A DNA stretch of 64,000 bases from Flavobacterium sp. J372. Its GTDB lineage: Bacteria > Bacteroidota > Bacteroidia > Flavobacteriales > Flavobacteriaceae. Position 1 is the stretch's first letter, and every line of letters starts with the position of its first letter. Below the pieces are notes generated by a model. That model did not search any database, had not been told where the DNA came from, and saw only the letters and a list, made by a program, of their open reading frames with translations. A program made the position numbers and the translations under genes. The stretch lies in NCBI RefSeq assembly GCF_024699965.1, contig NZ_JAJOMZ010000004.1:372001-436000 (forward strand). The letters are read 5' to 3'. Shown here piece after piece: positions 1 through 7,883 of the stretch.

Positions 1-3000
1 GCTGAAACCATTATGATTTGATACCGTTGCATTGCTTATTGCCAGCCCTGATGCCGGTTGTGTAACTACTATTCCCGTAAGTGTTTTTACAGTACCGTTG
101 GCATCCGTTACTTTAATGTCATATGTTCCGGCTGCTAAATTGTCAAACACATAGTTTAGGGCTGTAAGATTATTTACTGCCTCTACTACACCACCGCCTT
201 GTAGAATAATTTGGTAGTCAAACGGAGCAATAGATGGCTGTGTAATTTCTACCTCAATAACTCCGGTTAATTGCCCGAAGCAATTCACGTTTACATGGCT
301 TGCAATAACTTCCTGTATCACAAGCGGCATAGGTTCGCGTACATTGAACGGAACCACTACAGCGTTACAAAGCCCGTCCGTTACTGTCACGGTATAAACA
401 CCAACCGATAGTCCTGTTAAATCCTGGGTTGTTGCCGCAAAACCATTAGGGCCAACCCATGAATAACTATAGCTTCCGGAACCACCCGTAACTGTCAAAT
501 CAATAGCGCCATCACTGCCACCCGCCGTGCTTATCTCAAAGCCGTTAAAATCTGAAAGCACGCTGGTAACTGAAATCTGCGGCTTAACCGTCACGACGAT
601 ATCAAATGGCTGCCCATTACAATTACCCGGCTGTGAGAGCGGAGTAACCGTATATGTTGCAGTTTGTGTAGTGGTTGTAGGGTTAGTTAATGTCCCCGTA
701 ACAATCGTTTCACCTGTGCCAGCTGCACCGCCTGTAAGTCCGCCTGTAACAACCGGTGCACTCCACGAGTATGTTGTAGCCGAGGGAATACTTGCCCCGG
801 CAATGGTAATAGGGTCAATGGTAAATGTGCCCCCACTGCAAATTGTTGCTGTGGTATTTGCTATCGTTGCTTTCGGGTTGACCGTCACAGTTACCGTAAA
901 TGGGTTACCTGTACAGCCATTATAAGCAGGCGTTACAGTATAAGTTACCGTTACAGGAAGTATTGTACTATTTGTTAGTACTTGGCTGATGCTACTTTGC
1001 GGAGCAGACTGTGCGCTTCCCCCCGCTATGGCAGGGACGGGCGCAGCCCATGTATAAGTAGTGCCTGCAGGTACGTTATTACCGCCGCCGTGTACTGGAG
1101 ATACAGTAAACTGTTGCCCGCTGCAAATGGTTGCCGTCTCCGTTGATGTTACTTCAGTAAGCGGGTTGATGGTGATAGCTGCTATTGCAGATGTTATTAC
1201 CTGGCATCCACCCGAAGAGAATGTCACTGTTGCAAAATAGTATGTAGTACCAACAGTTGTACCCTGCGGTTGATAAGCGGGACTGTTAGCTCCGGGAATC
1301 GCGGTTGCGCCTGCTATTGAATTTGTTGAATTTTCAAACCATTGATATGTTGGCGTACCTGTACCGTTTACATATGCTACTGTAAGGGCTGAAGGTGTTT
1401 GCAGGTGGCACACATTAGCAGTAAGCGGCTGGGAAGTAAAAGCCGGCGCGGGAATAACTTTCACTTCAGCAACCGAACTGAATACAGAACATCCTGAAAC
1501 AGCTGTTTTTACTTCACAGTAATAATACTTTGTTTGGGCAGTAGTTACCTGTGCAGGCACAGGCGGGGTAAATGTTGATGTATTTTCACCTGCTATAAGC
1601 GTACCGGCAGAAGTACTGTTTGTGTTGCTCACGTACCACTGGTATATATAGTTCGGAGAATCAGATCCGCCACTTGCCGTAACGCTTAATGATTGTGCTG
1701 ATGCGCCTGCACATAATGTCTGCGGCGTGAATGCCGGGTTTGTAATTGTTGGGTCGGGCACAACAGTAATCATAGCAAAGTCACTAGTCGCTGTGCCACA
1801 GCCATTGCCGCTTAATGTTATTATCGCGTAGTAATATAGCGTTCCTACTGTGTTTGTAGGTGGTGTATATGATGAAGAAGTAGCTCCTGTAATTATGCTT
1901 GCCCCTGTTGTTGAGACTGTAGTATTGCTGTACCATTGGTAAGCAGGTGTGCCGTGGCCGCCGGTATAGCCAACAGTAAGTGCATTGAGAGTGCCTCCAA
2001 CACAAACTTCCTGCTGTGGTACAGGTTGTGTTGAAATTGTTGGCAAAGGATGAACAGTGATTTTGTATTCTGCATTGGGGCCGGGACATGCGGTGCCAGT
2101 AGAAGTTGCCGCTTTTGCAGTGTAAGTAACAACCACAGGCGCCGTGGTAGTGTTTTGCAGTATTTGTGCCGGGATTGTGTTTGTCCCCGAGCTTACTATT
2201 CCCGTAATTCCTGTAGGCGCGTCAGCTGTCCAGGTAAAGGTTGCACCGCTTGTTGTGCTCGTAAGCGTTACAGGCAATGTTGTGCCTCCTGAGCAAACTG
2301 CCTGGTCGGCTATTGAAAACGCCGTTGTTGGCGCAGGGTTTACCCTTATTGTAAACGTTTTAGAAGGGCCGCTACAGTTACCAATTTTGGGTGTTACTGT
2401 AATTGTCACCGTAATGGGATTATTAGTCGTGTTAACCGCATTAAATGCTGGTACATTACCTGTACCTGATGATGATACCATACCTATGTTGCCACCCGTA
2501 GCCACCCAATCGTAGGTTACTCCGGTAACATTTCCTGAAAAAATATCGGGTGTAGCTAGTTGGCCATTGCAAACGGTTACATTGGCTATTGCATTCACAT
2601 CAGGCACAGGGTTTACACGAATCTCTACAGTAAAAGGATTGCCTAAACAGCCATCTGAAACAGGCGTAATTGTGTAGGCGACTGTGGCCTGGGAATTTGT
2701 GGTGTTGTTTAGTAGCTGTGATATTGATGTTTGCTGAACAGCTTGTGCTGATGCACCGTTAACTGAACCCGCCGGTGTTATCACCGGGTCTGCCCATGTA
2801 TATGTTGTTCCGGCCGGAACTATATTACCGCTGCCGTTTACAGGAGTAATAGAAAATGTCGCGCCGCTACATATGGTTGTTGGAAGTCCGCTTATGTTCG
2901 CTGCTTTAGGCTTTACCGTAATCGTATAGTTAAATTCTGCCCCTGGGCATGGGGTAGTACCGGTTAGTGCAGCTTTTGCCTTGTAAGTTACTGTAAGAGG

Positions 3001-6000
3001 GGCATTGGTGTTGTTTACAAGATTTTGTGCCGGTATTGTATTTGTACCGCTTGTTACAACACCTGTAACTCCCGGAGGCGCTACGGCAGTCCAACTAAAG
3101 TCGACACCCGATGTGGTACTTTGCAGTGTAACAGGCTGGCTTTGTGTTTCGGTACAGATTGTCTGGTTTGCCATTGAAAATGTAACCACCGGCGATGGGT
3201 TTACCGTTATAGTAAAAGTTTGTGCTGCCGCTGAACAACCATTGGCCGTGCCAGTTACTGTAATGGTTGCTGTGATTGGGGCAGCACCGGTGTTTGTTGC
3301 GTTGAATGAAATGTTACCCGAGCCCGAAGCCGCAAGCCCAATGGCAGGGTTGCTGTTTGTCCAGGTATATGTTGTCCCCGAAACGGCATTGCTAAACGTT
3401 ATTTCCCCTGACGGCTGGCTGTGACAAAGTATTTTGTCGGTTAGCGTAAGAGCCTGTGGTGTCGGGTTTACGGTAATGGTAAACGTTTTTGGCGTACCGG
3501 CACAGCCGTTTATTGTAGGTGTGACGGTGATGGTCGCTGTTACCGGAGTTGTTCCTGTATTTGTTGCGGTGAATGATGGTATAGCTGTTGGCCCGGTAGC
3601 CAACAGTCCTATTGATGCATTGGAGTTCGTCCAGGTATATGTAGCTCCTGCAGTTCCTGTGAAGCTAGTGCCGGGATGTGTAGCACCATTACATAGCGTG
3701 ATGTTTGGCGTTGCGCTGGTAATGGTTGCCAATGGCTGAACTGTAATGGTGAAGGTTTGTGTAGGCCCGGTACAGCCGCCTTTTGACGCTTTTACAGTAA
3801 TTGTTGAAACAATTGGAACGTTGGTGTTATTTACAGCGGTAAATGATGGAAGATTTCCATTGCCCGATGCAGCAAGGCCTATTGCAGTATTAGAATTGGT
3901 CCATTGGTAGGTCACTCCACTTTCAGGACTTGAAAAACTTGTTGCCGGAACTGATATGCCTTGACATCTTTCAATATTTGTTACCGGATTGACTGTTGGC
4001 GCGGTTGCCACATTTACAGTTTGTGAAGCTGTTGTTGTGCCACATTCGTTGGTTACTTCCAGAGTAATTGAATGTGAACCTCCACTGGAAAAGCTCACCG
4101 GGCCCGGGTTGAGGCTGGTTGAAGTAGCAGGAGTACCGCCATTAAATGTCCACAAGTAAGATACTGATTGTGAAGTACAATTCGAAACGTTTGCGGATGG
4201 AGACAAATTGGCCCCAGAGCAAACAGATGATGTTGAAGTTATATTAACAGTAGGTTTTTGCTTTACCGTAACTGTCTTCGTGATGGTCTGTGTAGCGGCA
4301 TTACAAGATGTAAGAACTTTTAAAGTAATTGTGTATGTCCCCGCGTTCGGAAAATTAAACTTCGGATTGGCAGATGTTGAATTGGTTCCACCTATAAAAT
4401 AATTGTAACTACTGCCTGGATTTGTACCGCAGTTAGCTGCAGAATATGAAACAGTCCACTGATAAGTAGGACTGCACAGGTCTGTAAGATTGGTAGTGTT
4501 TGTAGTCTGAACTTCAAAAGGAGCACAGCCTTCGTTGCCACTTAACGTAAATGCCGCTGTGGTAGCCGGTTCAATACAGATTGTTTTAGTTTTTATGCTT
4601 GTACCACAGCTGTTTTGGGTTGTAAGTGTTACCGTATAATTACCTGGCGTTGAGAATGTATGTGTGATATTAGGTGTTGAAGTAGTGTAATCTACAATTA
4701 CATTTGGCGTTCCATCTCCAAAATTCCAAGTGAATTTTGTGTCGCGTGTACATCCCGCCTCATATCCTAAAACAGTAATATTTGTAAATGTTACACTTGT
4801 ATTTACACATGCATATTCAGGACTGGAAAAATTTGGAACTGGCTTAGCAATTGTACTGATATTAGCAATCGTCCCTGTAGTGAATGCACATGCATTTGTA
4901 ACGGTTAGTTTGACTGTAAATTCATTGTTTGGGCAGCTTGTATTACTATAAGAATAGGGGACTGGATAATTAGCAGATGCAGCTGGATTTGAGGCATTAT
5001 AATGAGGAGATGCAACTAATTGTTCCTGAGTTAAGTTTAGGGGAGTAGAGCCATCTCCATAATCAATATTGTACGTTGTACCAGGAGCATTTGTAGCCCA
5101 ATTTGAAATTGTAAATTGAATGAGCGAAGTAGGTACACAAAGATTTTGAGTATTTCCGGGGCTATTAATACCTCCCGAAGGATTATATACGTTTTTAATG
5201 ATATAGGTTTTCTTTGTCACACAACCATTTAATCCTGTCGCTGTTATCACCATTGAGTAAGCACCAAGGCTATTATATGTGTGAGTTATTGGAAAGTTTG
5301 TAACAGGAAAACTTGTTGGTGAGTCACCCCAATTTACTGTGTAAGTTGTTCCTGAACATGCATTAATTGAAATATTATCAACTGTTATGTTATATACAGG
5401 ATTGTTTGCAGCATTCGCACAATTATTAAAATATGTGGATGGGCCTCCACTTGCATTTCCATCTTTAAAATTGACGTCAGGCCTCTGCTTAATCATGATT
5501 ATATGTTCCTTAACAAGACTCTCGCAATTGTTACCATCTTTCACTTTAAGCTTTACAGTGAAATTTTGGGTGGCGCAGCCAAAAGATTCAAATGTATGTG
5601 TAGGGTTTGCAGCTGTCGAGGTATCTCCGTCGCCAAAATCCCACGAATAAGTATAAGGGCCATTTCCGTTAGAAACAGTCGATGTGAATTGTACACTTGT
5701 GCCCGCACAAGCATTATTTGCAAACGTGAAGTCAACTGAGGGCAGCGGGTTTACAGTTACTGTTTTACCTTCGCTCATTTCAGGAGGAGCAGTACCTTCT
5801 GTTAATTCAGCGTAAAATGTTTCTGTTGCTGTTAAAGCAGGTGTTATAAAAGATGTACCTGTGAAAAGTAATGCACCTCCAGTAGGTGCGTCATACCACC
5901 TTATAATTCCGGGCCCACTATAATTTACTGTTAGAGTTACTGTGCCACCACTGCAAACACTATCAGGTCCATTTATAATTGGCGATGCAGTAAGACGATT

Positions 6001-6093
6001 TAAATAGCGAATTTTTATATCAAGGACTTTTGCATCAACATTCTGAGAAAATATTAGCAACAGAACACACAAAACATAGTAAAAGTGCTTCAT
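1..6093 (-). CDS. Giant secreted PKD/Ig/SprB-repeat adhesin (partial, C-terminus off window)
   Basis: Reading leftward from an ATG at 6093, one frame stays open for 2031 codons to the window edge. The N-terminus is a signal peptide (MKHFYYVLCVLLLIFS..). An Ig-like CHU_C-type unit follows at about residues 45-95. PKD domains with a DFGDG-type motif lie near residues 150 and 453. Many Cys-containing 90-110-residue PKD-like repeats follow (CSGGTFTI.., AGTTYTW.., ITVNP). SprB-type repeats (GGSDGAIDL, GGSGSYSYSW) lie at about 1849-1884, with a second related unit at about 1937-2000. Proteins of this build in flavobacteria are exported by T9SS and usually end in a gliding-motility-associated type B sorting domain; that end lies outside the window. 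A surface adhesin role is inferred from family architecture. No frameshift was found at the points checked along the frame. Confidence 0.85.
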   Translation of the reverse strand, partial: MKHFYYVLCVLLLIFSQNVDAKVLDIKIRYLNRLTASPIINGPDSVCSGGTVTLTVNYSGPGIIRWYDAPTGGALLFTGTSFITPALTATETFYAELTEGTAPPEMSEGKTVTVNPLPSVDFTFANNACAGTSVQFTSTVSNGNGPYTYSWDFGDGDTSTAANPTHTFESFGCATQNFTVKLKVKDGNNCESLVKEHIIMIKQRPDVNFKDGNASGGPSTYFNNCANAANNPVYNITVDNISINACSGTTYTVNWGDSPTSFPVTNFPITHTYNSLGAYSMVITATGLNGCVTKKTYIIKNVYNPSGGINSPGNTQNLCVPTSLIQFTISNWATNAPGTTYNIDYGDGSTPLNLTQEQLVASPHYNASNPAASANYPVPYSYSNTSCPNNEFTVKLTVTNACAFTTGTIANISTIAKPVPNFSSPEYACVNTSVTFTNITVLGYEAGCTRDTKFTWNFGDGTPNVIVDYTTSTPNITHTFSTPGNYTVTLTTQNSCGTSIKTKTICIEPATTAAFTLSGNEGCAPFEVQTTNTTNLTDLCSPTYQWTVSYSAANCGTNPGSSYNYFIGGTNSTSANPKFNFPNAGTYTITLKVLTSCNAATQTITKTVTVKQKPTVNITSTSSVCSGANLSPSANVSNCTSQSVSYLWTFNGGTPATSTSLNPGPVSFSSGGSHSITLEVTNECGTTTASQTVNVATAPTVNPVTNIERCQGISVPATSFSSPESGVTYQWTNSNTAIGLAASGNGNLPSFTAVNNTNVPIVSTITVKASKGGCTGPTQTFTITVQPLATITSATPNITLCNGATHPGTSFTGTAGATYTWTNSNASIGLLATGPTAIPSFTATNTGTTPVTATITVTPTINGCAGTPKTFTITVNPTPQALTLTDKILCHSQPSGEITFSNAVSGTTYTWTNSNPAIGLAASGSGNISFNATNTGAAPITATITVTGTANGCSAAAQTFTITVNPSPVVTFSMANQTICTETQSQPVTLQSTTSGVDFSWTAVAPPGVTGVVTSGTNTIPAQNLVNNTNAPLTVTYKAKAALTGTTPCPGAEFNYTITVKPKAANISGLPTTICSGATFSITPVNGSGNIVPAGTTYTWADPVITPAGSVNGASAQAVQQTSISQLLNNTTNSQATVAYTITPVSDGCLGNPFTVEIRVNPVPDVNAIANVTVCNGQLATPDIFSGNVTGVTYDWVATGGNIGMVSSSGTGNVPAFNAVNTTNNPITVTITVTPKIGNCSGPSKTFTIRVNPAPTTAFSIADQAVCSGGTTLPVTLTSTTSGATFTWTADAPTGITGIVSSGTNTIPAQILQNTTTAPVVVTYTAKAATSTGTACPGPNAEYKITVHPLPTISTQPVPQQEVCVGGTLNALTVGYTGGHGTPAYQWYSNTTVSTTGASIITGATSSSYTPPTNTVGTLYYYAIITLSGNGCGTATSDFAMITVVPDPTITNPAFTPQTLCAGASAQSLSVTASGGSDSPNYIYQWYVSNTNSTSAGTLIAGENTSTFTPPVPAQVTTAQTKYYYCEVKTAVSGCSVFSSVAEVKVIPAPAFTSQPLTANVCHLQTPSALTVAYVNGTGTPTYQWFENSTNSIAGATAIPGANSPAYQPQGTTVGTTYYFATVTFSSGGCQVITSAIAAITINPLTEVTSTETATICSGQQFTVSPVHGGGNNVPAGTTYTWAAPVPAIAGGSAQSAPQSSISQVLTNSTILPVTVTYTVTPAYNGCTGNPFTVTVTVNPKATIANTTATICSGGTFTIDPITIAGASIPSATTYSWSAPVVTGGLTGGAAGTGETIVTGTLTNPTTTTQTATYTVTPLSQPGNCNGQPFDIVVTVKPQISVTSVLSDFNGFEISTAGGSDGAIDLTVTGGSGSYSYSWVGPNGFAATTQDLTGLSVGVYTVTVTDGLCNAVVVPFNVREPMPLVIQEVIASHVNVNCFGQLTGVIEVEITQPSIAPFDYQIILQGGGVVEAVNNLTALNYVFDNLAAGTYDIKVTDANGTVKTLTGIVVTQPASGLAISNATVSNHNGFS

Positions 6094-6130
6094 GAAAATA
6101 GTAAGGTTTTATCGGTATTATTTGGGATGG

Positions 6131-6138
6131 CAAACGTA
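6131..6138 (-). promoter_or_regulatory. -7 promoter element of the giant adhesin gene
   Basis: The minus strand reads TACGTTTG, an exact match to the flavobacterial -7 consensus TAnnTTTG. Transcription would start near 6124, about 30 nt before the ATG at 6093. No TTG lies at the usual -33 spacing. Confidence 0.45.
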
Positions 6139-6218
6139 GTAAATTTCGTTAACATTTTGTTAACTAAATTATTATAAATAAAAAAATACCTCTATGAGAG
6201 GTATTAGCATAAAGTAGC

Positions 6219-6428
6219 CTAATCTTCCCAGCCACATAATGTTCGGCCATCTTTTTCAGCCACTGTCAATTTTATTTTGACAATATCATGCTTACAGTTG
6301 CTAAGGCCGCGACACTTATCGTTGTAATGATATTTTGTTGCAGTCTTGCTGTCGCAAATGTAAACTTCTTTATCAGCAGGTTGAGATATAAGGGTTAATA
6401 GAATTAGTATTGAGTATAATTTCTGCAT
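6219..6428 (-). CDS. Small secreted Cys-containing conserved hypothetical protein
   Basis: This is a 69-aa protein with a hydrophobic signal-like N-terminus (MQKLYSILILLTLIS). A compact Cys-rich mature part follows, with cysteines in VYICDSKTATKYHY, DKCRGLSNCKHD and TLCGWED. Small proteins with this Cys/Lys/Tyr pattern and a LCGW-type ending recur in Bacteroidota; I do not know their function. It lies 104 nt downstream of the displaced RHS tip, so a role as that tip's immunity protein cannot be excluded. It has its own -7 promoter motif, which argues for independence. Confidence 0.6.
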   Translation of the reverse strand: MQKLYSILILLTLISQPADKEVYICDSKTATKYHYNDKCRGLSNCKHDIVKIKLTVAEKDGRTLCGWED

Positions 6429-6444
6429 GTTATTAGATTGTGGT

Positions 6445-6452
6445 CAAATATA
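6445..6452 (-). promoter_or_regulatory. -7 promoter element of the small Cys protein
   Basis: The minus strand reads TATATTTG (TAnnTTTG consensus), 17 nt upstream of the ATG at 6428, giving a very short leader. Confidence 0.45.
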
Positions 6453-6531
6453 TGTAATATTCTGTTTACTAAATAAATACAACTTAATTTACATAATTAC
6501 TATTAATAAACAACATAAGTTTTATATTACC

Positions 6532-7098
6532 CTAGCCAGTTCTTTTAAGTTTCAAATCCAAATCAGCAATATTGAACTCTCGCCGTAGTCCGAACAATCC
6601 TTTGATTTGATAAGATTGTAAAATCCGTACCTTGACCTCCGGATTGTATTCCCTCCAAAACTCTGAATCATCTATCAATTGTTTTGGAGAATGGGAAATT
6701 TTCAAAATCTTGTGTACTCTTTCCTTTGGCCTTTTTACTTCATTACTGGTTGACATTACGTCAGGGTCTACAAATACCATTGGGCTGTTGTAGCAGTAAG
6801 TGTAAGGACCAAATCTTCTTGAAACTTTAGCAAGCGGGTCAACAGCAAACCACCTGCCAAGGCTTGGGTCATAGTGGCGTGCACCATAGCCATAAAAGCC
6901 GTTTGCTACCTGCTCTTTGCCGTTATACCTGTAGCTGTAGGGTATGGTTAGATAGCTGTATTCATTGTACCCAAAATGCTTATACCAAACGGGTAATAGT
7001 GGTTTTCTTCTAAAATCATTATCCTGTTTTCTGCCGCATCAAAGGCATAGCTTACCCTGTTGTTGCCCAGGTGGTCTTTGTATTTGTAGATATAATCG
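6532..7098 (-). pseudogene. Displaced RHS core-end plus tip fragment, frameshifted
   Basis: From about 7098 to 6846 the minus strand repeats the end of the RHS core found at about 8720-8467. It encodes YKYKDHLGNNRVSYAF.., ILEENHYYPFG, YGARHYDPSLGRWF and YNSPMVFVDPD. One base is missing at about 6981-6987 (TATACC against GTAGCC in the intact copy), so the frame breaks after HYYPFG. After the core motif a different tip of about 75 residues follows (open frame 6532-6780), ending LKLKRTG. The tip has no family I recognise. This is the architecture of an orphan RHS C-terminal module parked behind an active toxin gene. There is no start codon or promoter of its own, so it is probably silent unless recombined into the main gene. 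Confidence 0.8.
6846..7098 (-). repeat. Duplicated RHS core-end segment (second copy at about 8467-8720)
   Basis: About 250 bp at the end of the RHS core is nearly identical to the same segment of the upstream RHS gene, including the codons for DHLGNNRVSYAFDAAEN and HYDPSLGRWFAVDPLA. The repeat could act as homology for swapping tips by recombination. Confidence 0.8.
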
Positions 7099-7131
7099 GG
7101 TTTTATATAGCCACAAAAACAGAAATTAAGT

Positions 7132-7626
7132 TTATTTGTTTATTGTTTTCCAATACTCATCAGCCTTCGGAGGGGTACTGGTATTAAACCTTTTTTTCAC
7201 ACTATAAATTGCACTGGGGTAACCGCTTTCATATGCCTTTAACAGATAATAATCGGCAATGGCATTTCTCCTCTTATTACTATCATTTCTAATATCAGTC
7301 TTAAGGATAAAATAATTTTCATAATATGCTTCAGGATATTCAAATTGCTCCGCCATGATATACGTATAATAGAAAAATTCATCTTCATGACCTGAAAACA
7401 CATAAATACTTTGTAAATGTTTAAATGCAACTGTATCCCCATGAATGGTAACTTTATCTGAAAGTTCCCTAATCAGATTTTGATCTTCAAGCTCTTCTTG
7501 AAATTGGGATGATGATGATCCCATATTAACAATAGTATCTTTTTTAGGTTGTCTGTCCATTAAATTTTCTCGGTTTTGACATGAAAATAAAAAGTATAGG
7601 CCAAGAATAATTAGCATTTGTCTCAT
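7132..7626 (-). CDS. Lipoprotein, candidate immunity protein for the RHS toxin
   Basis: This 164-aa protein begins MRQMLIILGLYFLFSC, a lipoprotein signal peptide with its lipobox Cys at about residue 16. The mature part is polar, acidic and Tyr-rich, with no family I recognise. Its ATG at 7626-7624 overlaps the TGA at 7625-7623 that ends the corrected toxin frame (ATGA), which implies translational coupling to the toxin. Position directly after a polymorphic toxin and small size suggest an immunity protein. Lipidation would place it in the periplasm or outer membrane, so the toxin would be neutralised outside the cytoplasm. Function is inferred from context only. Confidence 0.65.
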   Translation of the reverse strand: MRQMLIILGLYFLFSCQNRENLMDRQPKKDTIVNMGSSSSQFQEELEDQNLIRELSDKVTIHGDTVAFKHLQSIYVFSGHEDEFFYYTYIMAEQFEYPEAYYENYFILKTDIRNDSNKRRNAIADYYLLKAYESGYPSAIYSVKKRFNTSTPPKADEYWKTINK

Positions 7627-7883
7627 AGTTTATTATTTATATAATCAATATAACCTTGTTGCTGGATTGGTGTAAGAGGTACATTTACGCCATTCTTAAA
7701 CATTACAACACCACGATCCTTTAAATTAACATCAACACTGCTACTAATGCCCATTAACATGGGCTTTCCCTTAACATACCCCCCAATGAGCATAACCGTT
7801 GAAGGAAATAACTGTTGCATTTTCATGTACTTGGGCGTATGTTTCAGCGATTGAAAATCCTTGAGAATCTGCAGCGCCACCAT
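7623..7883 (-). pseudogene. Out-of-frame C-terminal tail of the RHS toxin tip
   Basis: The open frame is 86 codons. Only its last ~51 codons, from the C6 tract at 7779-7784 downward, look real. With one base fewer in that tract the toxin continues ..NGYAHWG into YVKGKPMLMG and ends IDYINNKL at 7623. The tail ends in an ATGA overlap with the downstream lipoprotein, as expected for the true end of the toxin gene. The part of this frame that overlaps the toxin upstream of 7779 (MVALQILKDF..) is a shadow. Confidence 0.65.

Noticed and set aside
527..5739. Many open frames of 60-140 codons on the plus strand across 0.5-5.7 kb
   Set aside because: They are antisense shadows of the repeat adhesin. 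They share a phase relation to its frame, have Val/Thr-rich low-complexity sequence and no family features.
6532..6780. 82-codon frame as an independent gene
   Set aside because: Its first residues (MVFVDPD) are the end of an RHS core motif, so it is the tail of a displaced RHS fragment, not a gene with its own start.
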